Source: Vitrella brassicaformis (taxonomy: Eukaryota > Sar > Vitrellaceae). Taken from it: a stretch of 52,523 nt of DNA. The notes under the pieces are model-generated. The model was given only the letters and a program-made list of their open reading frames with translations, was not told the DNA's origin and did no database searches. The DNA lies in contig CDMY01000469.1 in NCBI GenBank assembly GCA_001179505.1, positions 1 to 52,523 on the forward strand. The letters are read 5' to 3'. Below, one piece after another: positions 1-11,744 of the stretch. Position 1 is the stretch's first letter. Every line of letters starts with the position of its first letter. The position numbers and the translations under genes were made by a program.

Positions 1-1192
1 CGACTGCTCCAATCGTGGCAAAGTCCTCATTTCCTTGTTGCTGTTGTTCTTCCTCTTCGTAGACATCGAATTGGTTGGCGTATTGGCGATTGGGACGTCG
101 GTCGTTCCGTCTGTCGTTGGCTCGTGCTCGGGTGTTGTTCATAATGACGTCGCCATCCTTATCTCGTCGTTCTGTAGGGCGCCATGTTTGCTGCTGCTGC
201 CCTCCTCCCTGCTGCTGTCCGCCAGTGTGCCAGGTGCGCTGAGAGGATTGGGCATAAGTGGATGAGGCAGGTCGCCAGTAGTTGCTGCTCTGTCTGTTGG
301 TGTTGCTCGGCTGGTTCCTCCATCCATTGCCATTGTTCCTGTTGGTGTTGTTGTATCTGTTGTCAGGTCGTCTGTCAGTCCATCCCTTCCTCTCATCATC
401 ATGCTGACTACGCTGGTCTTGACGGTCATGTTGTCTTCCGGATGGACGGCCCCTCTGCTGATGTTGACGGTCTCGTTGCTCTCTTCGCAGCTGTTTCATG
501 CGGTCATTCGCGTTACGAAGAGCTTCTTCAAATTGCGGCCACGTCAGTGCTTCTCCACGATACGCGCGGGATGCTGACTCATGCGCCATGGTTGCCTTGA
601 ACATGTCGAATCTCTCAGGCAATGCCGATAGCATGACGGCGATCATCGTCTCGTCTGGCACTGTTGATCCGACTTCATGAAGGCGGCTGACGAGATAGCT
701 GAAGTCGCCAAGGGCGTCGTCAAGATCGTCCTTGATCATCTTCCAGCTGAAGAATCGCTGCAAGAGCTCGTGCTTGCATACGATACGATCAGGTATGAAC
801 CGCTTCCGCAGTTCTAGATACGCCCATGCACCATTCTCGCCGTGCTTCTGGTATGCTTCTTGAATCAGTCGCTTGGCCTTGTCTGCTGTCTGCAGGGCGA
901 GGAAGCCGAACAGCCATCGGAGGTTCTTGGCGTTGGAGCTCTCCTGCTCAATCAGGATTGGCTGTCCCTGCTGGTTCACCACGGGCTGATTATTGCCATC
1001 CATCTGTGGCACCGCTATCTTCATCGGCGGGACGTCCTCATCCTTAGTAGGTAGATAGACTTTCACATCCATCTCTCTTGCTGCCAAGTAGGCTCTGAGA
1101 GTAAAGTCCCATTCACGCCACTTGATGTCGTTCTCGCCACTCCTGCCGGTAAAGACGGGGAAGGTGGCCTTTGTCTCGAGATTGAGTGTCAT
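1..1192 (-). CDS. Gag-like N-terminal part of a Ty1/copia-type retrotransposon polyprotein (partial)
   Basis: An open frame of about 397 codons runs from the ATG at 1192 to the left edge with no stop, so the 3' part lies outside the window. The start reads MTLNLETKATFPVFTGR and is followed by KWREWDFTLRAYL. Further on come LRWLFGFLALQTADKAK, AYLELRKRF and VMLSALPERFDMF, which match the layout of copia gag (UBN2/gag-polypeptide) proteins. The last third is rich in Gln, Asn and Arg and is probably the RNA-binding part. No CCHC knuckle, protease, integrase or reverse transcriptase is seen, because the sequence ends first. In the element, gag would package its RNA into cytoplasmic particles. The frame is unbroken, which suggests a young copy. 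A domesticated gag gene is possible but less likely. Confidence 0.72.
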   Translation of the reverse strand, partial: MTLNLETKATFPVFTGRSGENDIKWREWDFTLRAYLAAREMDVKVYLPTKDEDVPPMKIAVPQMDGNNQPVVNQQGQPILIEQESSNAKNLRWLFGFLALQTADKAKRLIQEAYQKHGENGAWAYLELRKRFIPDRIVCKHELLQRFFSWKMIKDDLDDALGDFSYLVSRLHEVGSTVPDETMIAVMLSALPERFDMFKATMAHESASRAYRGEALTWPQFEEALRNANDRMKQLRREQRDRQHQQRGRPSGRQHDRQDQRSQHDDERKGWTDRRPDNRYNNTNRNNGNGWRNQPSNTNRQSSNYWRPASSTYAQSSQRTWHTGGQQQGGGQQQQTWRPTERRDKDGDVIMNNTRARANDRRNDRRPNRQYANQFDVYEEEEQQQQGNEDFATIGAV

Positions 1193-1510
1193 CTCTGCTG
1201 TCTGCTTTGTTGATGTTGTTGTTGTCTTTCTTCAAGTACTGCTAGTAGTTGACTGCTGCTGATACTGCGCAAGACACTGATAGACCTGTTAGGATCTGTC
1301 AGTTAGCTGGCGAAGACTTCGGCTCAGATAAGCAAGAACCAAGTTGCTGCGCCCATGAGCGAAAAAGGCCGGTGAGGACCTTTCCTGTAGTTAGCTGAAT
1401 AGAGGATCTGCTGGGCTTTCCTGTAGTTAGCTGAATAGAGGATCTGCTGGGCGGTAAGTCCCAGAGTAAGAGTGCTTTTACTTTAATAAGACCGATGGAC
1501 TGGTCAGTCA
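1193..1510 (-). mobile_element. Leader/possible LTR region of the copia-like element
   Basis: This lies immediately upstream of the gag ATG on the minus strand. It holds a short run reading CTTATCTGAGCC (minus strand, about 1319-1331), which could be a diverged primer-binding site, and an A/T-rich TATTAAAGTA stretch near 1475-1485 that could be promoter-like. I could not define LTR ends (TG...CA) or a target-site duplication, so the boundaries are guesses. Confidence 0.35.
1381..1452. repeat. 36-bp perfect tandem duplication
   Basis: The unit starting TTTCCTGTAGTTAGCTGAAT occupies 1381-1416 and is repeated exactly at 1417-1452. It sits in the presumed leader/LTR of the retroelement, where promoter or enhancer repeats are common. 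Confidence 0.9.
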
Positions 1511-2009
1511 GTCAAAGTTGTTTATGTCCGTGTATGGCATCATGAAGGGTGGTCAACACAGATCTCACTTCGGTGATGGCTGATAAGATCGTGTCTCCTC
1601 AGAATGCTTTCCTTGTCTTTCCTTGTCTTCTCCTCTCTCTCTCCGTTACACAGCAATCTACCCTAGCTCACAAGCTCGCAGTGGTTCGTCTTGCCAAGCT
1701 GGCAATCCTGACACATGGTTCAGACACTGTGCACGTGTTTGCCTTCAGTGGCCTCTGCCATTCGCAGTCTCATTCATCTGTCGGTCGGGATCATCCATTC
1801 GATAGATCTTGCAGCGTTTCTCCTCTTTTGACTGTGATCCGCTCTTCAGGTGAACCATTGTCTGCTCTGCGTCCGTGACTTCTGAGCGAGAAGGCCCGTC
1901 AAGGTAGGCCTCAACGTCTGCGAATGCTGCCCACCTCGCCCATCCATCAGTTGCTGCACGATTCCCTGTATTGTCACATTGTCTGCCTCTCAGGTACTGA
2001 GTGCACGCC
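1511..2009. other. Intergenic, no gene seen
   Basis: This stretch lies between the retroelement leader and MORN gene 1. It has short open frames on both strands but no recognisable protein, splice pattern or RNA. It must contain the promoter of the MORN gene at 2010. Confidence 0.5.
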
Positions 2010-3191
2010 ATGGCTGCTCGGCCGCCACTGTCAGATGCATCGTTTCATTCGGTGACAACTGAGATGCTCCAGAATGTCATCGACGGTGAGGAGTCCGGGG
2101 GACGGCTGGACACACACGGCGAATTTCTACACGTGCTTCTCTGTGTGCATGCAGATCTCCGTCGTTCGACGGACAGAGAGCGACGGCAATACGATAAGCG
2201 CATCGAGGAGCTCGAGGCGCAAAGAGACGACTACAAGAGAGAGAGGGACGCCTACAGACGTGAGCGAGACGCTGCATTCGACAAGCTCAGAGAACTTGAG
2301 GCCAAGATTGCTGCCGATGAGCAGGCGCACAGCAACGTGGCTCGGACAGTTGTGCACGACGGCGGCCTCTACCACGGCTCCATCCGCAAAGTGGGCGGCA
2401 CCGAGGTGCCCCACGGGACGGGGCTGCTGCGATCGCTGGACGGCGAGAGAAAGCGCTATGAGGGCGAGTGGAAGGACGGCAAGCACCACGGCAAGGGCAA
2501 AGAGTTCAGCCAAGACAGAGCCGTCTATGAGGGCGATTTCGTGGATGGCAAGCGAGAAGGTCACGGTGAGGAGTTCATCAACGGCAAGGTGACCTACAGG
2601 GGCGTGTGGGTCAGAGGGGAGAAGAAGGGAGCTGTCGTGGCGACGGGCATGTGGTGGGAGGGCCATTTCTATCATGGTCCCACACTCGATGGCAGACCTC
2701 ACGGCGAGGGGGAGCTGCGGGACCACCATGACAAGATCGTCTATAAGGGTCAATGGACTAGCGGCCGTGGCCAAGGCGAGGAGTTCGACTCACAGGGCCG
2801 GGTGATTTACAGGGGCGAGTGGGCGGACGGCAAGCGGCACGGTCGTGGAAAGGCACTCGACGATGCAGGAAGGGCTACCTATGAGGGCGAGTGGACGGAC
2901 GGCAAGCGACACGGACAGGGCAAGGCCTACTACAACATCGGTTATGGTCCTGTGTTGTGGTTCGATGGCGAATGGCGAGAGGGCCTGGCCCACAGCGGCA
3001 CCCTCTTCCCTGACGGTGACCGCTGCGGACTGAAGAATGCCGACGGCATCCCTCGCTATCCCATCACACCCATTCGATGGCAGGCCGGACAGAAGATACC
3101 CAACACCAAGCTGCCTCCCAGCACATATGAATTGCATCACTTGCTGCAGAGTCAGGGTCTGTCGGGGTATTTCCCTGCTGGTGCACTGTGA
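2010..3191 (+). CDS. Coiled-coil MORN-repeat protein (family copy 1)
   Basis: Exon 1 is 2010-2085 and exon 2 is 2155-3191. The 69-nt intron (GTGAGG...GCAG) keeps frame and has no stop, so a read-through protein is also possible. The N-terminus MAARPPLSDASFHS leads into a coiled coil (DRERRQYDKRIEELEAQRD and the next ~60 residues). About seven MORN units follow (pattern YEGEWKDGKHHGKGKEF). A family-specific tail comes next, with PVLWFDGEWREG, GTLFPDGD and PIRWQAGQKIPNT, ending GYFPAGAL-stop. MORN repeats bind membranes or scaffold cytoskeletal parts; the role here is inferred only at that level. No lesion is seen, so this is one of the intact family members. The ATG at 2010 was chosen because paralogues at 13976 and 24891 share the surrounding start region. 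Confidence 0.85.
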   Translation: MAARPPLSDASFHSVTTEMLQNVIDGEESGGRLDTHGEFLHVLLCVHADLRRSTDRERRQYDKRIEELEAQRDDYKRERDAYRRERDAAFDKLRELEAKIAADEQAHSNVARTVVHDGGLYHGSIRKVGGTEVPHGTGLLRSLDGERKRYEGEWKDGKHHGKGKEFSQDRAVYEGDFVDGKREGHGEEFINGKVTYRGVWVRGEKKGAVVATGMWWEGHFYHGPTLDGRPHGEGELRDHHDKIVYKGQWTSGRGQGEEFDSQGRVIYRGEWADGKRHGRGKALDDAGRATYEGEWTDGKRHGQGKAYYNIGYGPVLWFDGEWREGLAHSGTLFPDGDRCGLKNADGIPRYPITPIRWQAGQKIPNTKLPPSTYELHHLLQSQGLSGYFPAGAL

Positions 3192-3660
3192 TAGTGAGTC
3201 TGTCTCTCGTGGCTGGCTGGCGGGCTGTGTTTTCGGATGGCTGCATTCACAAAACAGAAAGACAGATAGACAGACAGAGAGGGCTGAGTCTCTTGGAGGG
3301 CTGGCTGTTTGTGTCTGTATCATGTGTGTATGTGCACTGAGAAGCAGAGGGAGAGGGAGGGAGGGAGGGAGAGAGAGGTTGCATTGGTGGTGCCTTGTGT
3401 TCTCAGGATGCTTCTGTGTGTCATGGTGTCTGTGTGGATGCAAGTGGCTCGATTGGACACGTCTGTGTGCGCCGACTTGCTGTCTGCTGTCTGCTTCTGT
3501 GCTCGCAGTTTCTCAATGAGAGCGTCCATTGAGTCGGTTGGTGTGACACTTGGGGCCTTGAATGAAGGCCCTCACAGCGAAATGCGACGGTTCTCACCGC
3601 ATCACAAGATTGAAAACATCCACGGATGCATGCAGGTCACACACGACGGTCTCAATCGCA
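3192..3660. repeat. Duplicated 3' flank of MORN gene 1 (partner at 46736-47225)
   Basis: The stretch after the stop codon matches the flank of the MORN gene at 45788. Shared landmarks are GTCTCTCGTGGCTG, CTCAGGATGCTTCTGTGTGT, GACACTTGGGGCCTTGAATG and AACATCCACGGATGCATGCA, in the same order. The gene and about 450 bp of downstream DNA were therefore copied together. It contains a (GGGA)n-rich tract near 3350-3375. Confidence 0.8.
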
Positions 3661-3775
3661 TTGCCCACACGCACACAGACAACACACCACATGCAGCAGG
3701 CAGCCAGGCGGCCAGCCCAAACAGGCTGTGTCCGTCTGTCTGTCTGGCTGCCCCACCCATGAGCGGTTCGGCTGC

Positions 3776-5425
<1,650 letters not shown>

Positions 5426-5585
5426 GGTTGCGAAGAGGCACCGAGAAGCGAAACACGCCACACACGGCTTGCGAGCTTAGCTGACAAGCAATCAGAAAGC
5501 TCGCAGGAGTGATTTGCCTTCTGATGGCGTGATTGACGTCATTGAGGCGTGCAGAGAGGCGTCGAGGTCAGATCGAGTGAAGAAA

Positions 5586-8221
5586 ATGAAGCTGAAGGTG
5601 CTTCATCACGACCCGGCTGCTCATGAGCGGAAGGCCGGGAAGATCACCAGGTACTACCGCAACCCCGACCCGCAGCTCCACCCATTCGAACGGGTAAGAC
5701 AGAAACAATGCGAAGAAAGTGCCTGAAATCGACTGCCGACTCATTGATTGTCTTTTGTCTGGCTGTGATTGATTCATTGTTTCTGTGTCAGGCTCGTGAG
5801 TACAATCGTGCGTTGGTGGCCACTAAACTTGACAAGATGTTCGCCAAGCCTCTGGTGGCCGTGCTGGACGGACACACAGACGCTGTCAAGTGCATGGCCA
5901 GGAGCCACAAACGAGTGGTATGCAGGAAGACAGGCATTCACTGTATGTGCCTGTGTGGATGTACGCGTGTTTGTCGCTGTTGCCTTGATTCATTCAGGCC
6001 GATCTGTTCACTGCGTCGTGTGACGGCGAGCTGCGCTTCTGGAACATGCCCACACGGACATGCACCAAGGTGCAAAACAAACGCCCACGCGCATACACAC
6101 AGACAGACCGACACACACACGGTCGATCTGCCGACATGTGTGTATCAGGCCATCTCTGCCCACGATGGGTTCATCCGCGGCCTGTGCGTATCGCCCGACG
6201 ACCGGCTGCTCTTTACGGGGGGGGATGACAAGTACGTCCGCACATCGAGTGGTGTGCTTGCGTGTGGGCGGCCTGGATGAGTGGACGTCTGTGTGTGTGT
6301 AGGTGCATCAAGACGTGGAAAGTGGAGAAGAATGAGGGCATGACCGCCATGGACTGGGATGAGGTATACAGACGAAGGCGGCACACATATGGACAGGCGA
6401 ATACTGTGTGTGGCTGTGTGTGTGTAGGTGCTTGACGAGGGCAACCTGGTTCGGGGCGAAGAGATCGACACATCAAAGCTGGCGAAGGAAGTGCCGGTCA
6501 GTCTACAGACACCCACTCACTCTCCTGCGAACACATGTACGTGTGTATGTGTGTGTCGGTCATCGATCAGGCGTTGAATGTGTACATGGCCAAGAGTGCC
6601 GTCACGAGCCTCGACCACCACTGGAGCAGACACCTACTCGGTCACCATCGCAGCCACACACACAACAAATGCCTACACACACATCCACTCATCCCTGTGT
6701 GTGTGTGTGCAGTGTCGACAGGCGACACGGTTGACATATGGGATCACCACCGGAGTGCGCCCATCCAGTCGTTCGAGTGGGGATGCGACTCAGTCATATG
6801 CGCAAGATTCAACCCTGCTGAGGTTAATGGACATCCTACGTGTCTACGTGTCAGTGTCATGCCTCTCGCTTTCTGTGTGTCTGTGTGCAGCCGTGTCTGA
6901 TCGCGTCCACTGCATCTGACAACACAGTCGGCCTCTACGGTGTGGATGAATGGATACACGCACATGTGTACATGGTGATCTGTTTCTCTGCTCTTTCGTT
7001 AGATTTGCGTGGAAGCTCACCGATAAGGAAAGTGCTCTTGAAGGTATTTGCCCACGCAGAGGACACATAAATCACATACACACGTGTGTGTGTGGCCCTC
7101 TGTGCATCAGATGCGGTCCAACGCAGTGAGCTGGAACCCCATGGAGCCACTCAACTTCACTGTGGTGCGCACACCTGCAGACAGGCACCTGACGTGTGTT
7201 GGTCCATCGGGGTGTGTGTGGAGGATGCAGGCGAATGAGGACTGCCATCTGTACACATTTGACATGCGCAAGCTGGACATAGCCCTCAACCTCCACAGGG
7301 ACTTCACAAACGCCGTGTACGCATGGCATCCACACACACTCATGTCCAGGCACAACACAATGTACGTGTGGATCTCTCTCTCTCTCTCTCTCTTAGGTTG
7401 GATGTGGACTACTCCCCGTCTGGGCGAGAGTTCGTCGCTGCCTCATACGACAGAACGGTACACCCACTCCGACATCCCATCCATCTCACCTACACACAAT
7501 ATCCATGAATGCCTGAATGTGTGTCGTGTTTATCAGATTCGCATCTTCCGTGTGTCCGAGAGCCGCAGCCGTGAGGTCTACCACGCCAAGAGGATGCAGC
7601 GGGTCCTCTGCTGCAGATTCACTGCCGACACCAGATACGTCGTATCAGGTACGTACACATAAAGACACATGTGTGCATCCATCCATCCATGCGTATGCGT
7701 GGGTGTGTGTGCAGGTTCTGAGGACACCAATGTGAGGGTGTGGAAGGCAGAGGCGTCCAAGCCTCTGGGACCGGTCAGTGAGTGATCCCACACTGGGTGG
7801 GCAATGATATCTCTGTGTGTGCATTACATTGTGTGGTGCAGCGGCCGTTTCGCGAGCGTCAGGCGATGGCCTATCGCGACGCACTGAAGCGGAAATTCCA
7901 ACACCTCAAGGAAATCAGACGAATCGCACGGTACAGACACACACACACAGGCGCGCATCTGCATCATGTGTGTGTCGATTGACTGTGTCTGCTGTAGGCA
8001 TCGTCACGTGCCGTCTCTGATCAAGAAGCACACAGAGAAGAGGAGAATCATGGCGCAGGCCAAAAAGAGAAAGGTACGCCACACACAAACAAACCTGCGC
8101 ACGCACAACCAGTTGTGTCACCATGTGTGTGTAGGAGGAGAATTTGCGTCGTCACTCCCGGCCTGGTGCGGTGCCCTTCGAGTCCGTCAGGAGGAAACCC
8201 ATCAAGAAACAAATCGAGTAG
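5586..8221 (+). CDS. SOF1: Sof1/DCAF13 WD40 protein for 18S rRNA processing
   Basis: This is a component of the U3 snoRNP/small-subunit processome in the nucleolus. The start MKLKVLHHDP is followed by YYRNPDPQLHPFE, ARGEYN-type sequence reading AREYNRALVATKLDKMFAKP, and the first WD unit VAVLDGHTDAVKCMA. WD repeats continue through SCDGELRFWNM, DDRLLFTGGDDKCIKTWKV, SAVTSLDHH, NTVGLYDLRGSSPIRKVLLK, VDYSPSGREFVAASYDRT and GSEDTNVRVWKAEA. The basic Sof1 C-terminal domain follows: RERQAMAYRDALKRKFQHLK, then HRHVPSLIKKHTEKR and ending KKQIE-stop. It has more than ten exons with short introns. An upstream in-frame ATG at 5514 exists, but 5586 matches the family start. The last two exons have a stray copy at 11.75-12.1 kb. 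The gene itself looks intact. Confidence 0.94.
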
Positions 8222-8716
8222 TGACCGTACATGTGCCGTCTCTCTCGTGTGTGTATGTCGTGTGTACAGACAACATTTGTGTGTTGCATGTGGACATCTG
8301 TGGCTTTTGTTGACATCTCGCCTGAGCGAACACCGTTGTCAAATGCGTCGCACACATGACAACACACACGCCTTAAGCAAAGTCGAGACAGCGATACATA
8401 GGAAGGCCATAGGCGCACGGAGCCATTGATATATGACGTACAGCCAGTCAGCCAGCCCGAGACAGACACACACAAACATGTCCAATCGACAAGATACTGA
8501 TAAGAGTGTTAAGATGGCGTGTCAGTCAATGTTAAAAACTTGAAATATCACTCCATTGACTCCAATGCACATATGGATGCGTGTGGGTCCTCAGACATAT
8601 GGGTGCACTCAGATGCCTCGTAAGTAACGACACAAGGCACCAACAATACAAACACAGGCCCCCAGACACATCACACACAACAGCCAGTGAGCCAGCCAAG
8701 AGAGATACGCTCACTA
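8222..8716. other. Intergenic, no gene seen
   Basis: This is the 3' flank of SOF1. It contains scattered CA/TG tracts and no supported coding frame. Confidence 0.5.
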
Positions 8717-8835
8717 TCACAGGGCACCAGCAGGGAAACACACCAACACACCCCGATTCTGCAGCCACTGATGCAGACCTCCCAGCTGCTGCCCCGCCTG
8801 TTTGGGTAGCTTCTGTCCCGATTACCATCGGGTAG
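8717..8835 (-). pseudogene. Relic of a MORN-family 3' end
   Basis: On the minus strand the sequence reads GQKLPKQAGQQLGG, LHQWLQNRGV and CFPAGAL-stop followed by TGATAG. This is the exact tail of the MORN family (compare GQKIPNT, LHQWLQSRGVSGYFPAGAL). The typical family 3' flank (GTGAGCGTATCTCTCTTGGC) follows. Nothing upstream on this strand continues into MORN repeats, so it is a detached fragment. Confidence 0.8.
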
Positions 8836-9214
8836 GGTGTGGCTGTGCTCCTACTGGGGCCAAGCTAGCACTCCCTTCGGTTCCGGTTCTCAAGCCGGGG
8901 CTGTCCCGACACCCCGACGGAGGAGGGAACGGTGAGTCAATGACGAGCAATTGGACATGAGTACGAGGAACGGCGGCGAGGAACGAACGCCTGCATCTGT
9001 GTCAGGTCAACATGCGGTTCAGAATCTTTCTGCGCCACCTGCGGGCCGACACGCTGCAACACAGGTATCGATGAACGCAAACACGACGCCTGTGAATGCC
9101 TTTCGCGCACCATCATGCCCAATCACACAAGTTCTGGGATGGGATCTCACTTCGTCGATGGGATGCCGCTTCGTCACATGCTTGCTCGTGTGGCTGTCAA
9201 CTGAGTACTTTCAG

Positions 9215-11238
9215 GTCCATATGGGTCTCTCCACCGCATTGACTCTTTAGATGAGACATGCGACAACAACGTCATGGCATCCACACAGACCGGGGATGGT
9301 AAGATATGCCAGTCGATGAGGCCAACTCACTGGAAGGTGGGTGTTTTGTCAGTAGCTGGTCGCCTTCTTACGGACGGGTGTCCTGCGGGACTCACATGCA
9401 ACGTTCCCACCTGTTTGAAGTGTATATCGAAGGGTGCTCTTGGCGGCGGGGAGTGCTATCGTGTCGTCCGACAGGGCACTAAACGAAAACCAAAAGTCAA
9501 TGATAAAATCGTCGTCGACAAGTGTGACGATTGCCCATCATCACTGTGTGAGTGGAGGCATCCTAACATCTGCAGTATTCCTCTTTTATTCCTTGTCTGT
9601 CTGCAGGTCGTGAGGACGTCGATGCCTGCAGCGTACGGTGGCGTGAGTACCCCTACGGGGACGATCAGCGTAATTGGCTAGTGTGTACAATGGCCCATGA
9701 CTGGCAAATGCCGTCGGTGCGCGTGGGAGATGTGATAGAATGGGTCTCCAAATCGACGGCGGCGGTCCCTTCCAAATCGAGAAGTGTGTTGGTTGCCTGT
9801 TATCACCCTCATGACTCGCTCTCTTGTGTTATCGTCCGCGATGCCTTCACTACGACGCACAACGGCATCACGGCTCGCATGGGGACCTTCCAATGCTCGG
9901 GTGTGAACAACGCCTTCGGCCACACGCTTGAGCTCGTGGACATCAAATATTATGGGAATATTCCAAGCGGCACCTATGACGGCTCTGTGTGGCGCGATGG
10001 GAGGTTCCTGGAGAAGCCTGGTATCTGGCTTTCTCACCAGATCCAGGATACTCCGTCCACGATTTGCCAAGGCACTTATGTCGAGAACTCGAATGGCTGC
10101 ATCCTTGTTGGCGAGGGAATAGCGCTGGACGACGAAAAGGGGCCGATGGTGACGGCGAGTGAAGATACCATGAATGCCATACTCGAGGGGGTGGATATTG
10201 AAGGCACCAAGGAAGAGGACTGTCCCCCCCAATCTCTTACGATTCGGAATATCACTATCACAATCCACACACCCTGTTCTGAGGGCCTTCCTATCAGAGT
10301 ACCTGAAAGGGGTGACATATGCTATCGCATCGTGCGGCAGGCTGAGGACTACCTATGGTACTGGGAGCGTGGGATTGTGAAGGGATTGCCGGGGCCATCA
10401 CCCAAACTCACTGATACTGTCACGTTCGAAGAATGTGAGTCACAGAGACATCAGCACCTGCAGCACCCCTCTCTCCGTACATCCAACTGTCGTTGGTTGC
10501 TATCTGTCTTGTCTGGTTGCAGGGTTCACCTCAGCACCGTGGTGGCCTGCAGGCGACGCCGGATTTATGAGAGAGCGAAGGGAGGTACCCATGTCTGAGA
10601 TTCCCGAGGACGATGGGATTCGCGATATAGCTCTGTCGCTGCGCGTGGGAGACAAAGTGGAGTACTTCTATCCAGAGCAGCCCTCCCCTATATTTGAAGT
10701 CCGCTTCGTGGCCTGCAGCTGCCTCTCTACCCTCTCTTGTGTCATCACCCGCGATGCATCCCCAACCACACACAACAACATCACGGCTCGCTTGGGGACC
10801 TTTCAATGCTCGGGCGTCAACAGCGCCTCCGGCCACACGCTCGAGCTCGAAAACCAACTGAAGGGGCATATTCCAACCGGCACCTATGATGGCTATGTGA
10901 GGCGTGATCCGGGATCGAAGAACCTGGGCCCTCGCATCGAGCTGAAGAATGTGGATGGCTTCGAGCGCATCCAGATTCACGAAGGCAACTACGTCCGCAA
11001 CACGGAGGCCTGCATCCTCCCTGGCACACGAAGAGCCATGCATGACATAGAGGGACCGATGGTGAAGGATAGCAAACCCACCATGAAGGCCATACTGGAG
11101 GGGGTGGAGGACAAGAACACCAAGATCATCATCACAGTCCAGGGGGGCGATCAGACAACTGCTGACGCAGCGAAGCACACGGGCAAGTCATGGTGGGGCG
11201 GGGTGGCAATGGCGGTGCTCATGTGGGCGATGCTGTAG
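9215..11238 (+). CDS. Tandem DUF5675-like two-module protein with hydrophobic tail (5' end unresolved)
   Basis: Three exons join in frame: 9215-9547, 9607-10434 and 10523-11238. A Cys-rich start (DGCPAGLTC, NVPTCLKC, GGGECYRVVRQ) precedes two copies of one module. Copy 1 has SCVIVRDAFTTTHNGITAR, GTFQCSGVNNAFGHTLE, IPSGTYDGSV, QGTYVENSNGCILVG and TMNAILEGV. Copy 2 has SCVITRDASPTTHNNITAR, GTFQCSGVNSASGHTLE, IPTGTYDGYV, IQIHEGNYVRNTEACILPG and TMKAILEGVE. The layout (R-D...GT-F...HTLE, IPxGTY, IHxGN, GCIL, closing ITI/IITV) matches DUF5675, which I know as a phage/bacterial family of unknown function. Each DUF5675 copy follows a LRVGD/VRVGDVIE-like segment, and a CYRIVRQ element also links the modules. 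The end SWWGGVAMAVLMWAML is a hydrophobic tail that could be a GPI signal or tail anchor. A possible signal exon starts at 9158 (MGCRFVTCLLVWLS), but its splice phase does not fit, so the true start is unknown. Confidence 0.68.
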
Positions 11239-11744
11239 CCATTGTTCAGCTGAAGACATGGATATGCACATCCGCGGTGGGTGCGTGTGATGTGCTTTGG
11301 TACACGCATGCTGCAGTTGGTGTGTTTGGGGCGCTGCATGGTAGGGATAATCAGGCTGCTGTGCAGACAGGTTAAATGTGGCTGAGAGAGGTTTAAAGTG
11401 TTCTCGCGTATAGACTCATTCACTTTCTGCTCGTCTTTTTCCCTATGTCCCCTATATCTCTCATCGCTGAACGGAACTTTTCCTTCTACCTTTGGCGCGG
11501 GGTTTCTATCAGAGCAGTCGCCACATGTGTGCACGTCCTTGCAAGACGCTCTGCGCCAGTGTAATATTCTTTCAATCAATTTTGCAGCGCATGGAAGGGT
11601 CATGCGATTCCTCTTGAGATGGAGATACAACTCACACGAACACTTGAGATGGTGAATTGCGCAATTCAATGGATTTTTGATCGATCCAAGTACGCACTGA
11701 GCCATCCTCACACACGGACACGGAATGGAGACGTGTGTGGTGTT
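11239..11744. other. Intergenic, no gene seen
   Basis: This lies between the DUF5675-like gene and the SOF1 fragment. Short open frames occur on both strands but nothing is recognisable. It is less rich in CA/TG tracts than most gaps here. Confidence 0.5.

Noticed and set aside
2127-2774. 215-codon minus-strand frame over MORN copy 1
   Set aside because: It is antisense shadow of the MORN repeats, with no start context, splice support or known motif.
8838-8930. GC-rich stretch that looked like a tRNA or structured RNA
   Set aside because: No anticodon arm or T-loop pattern could be built, and no terminator-like run follows.
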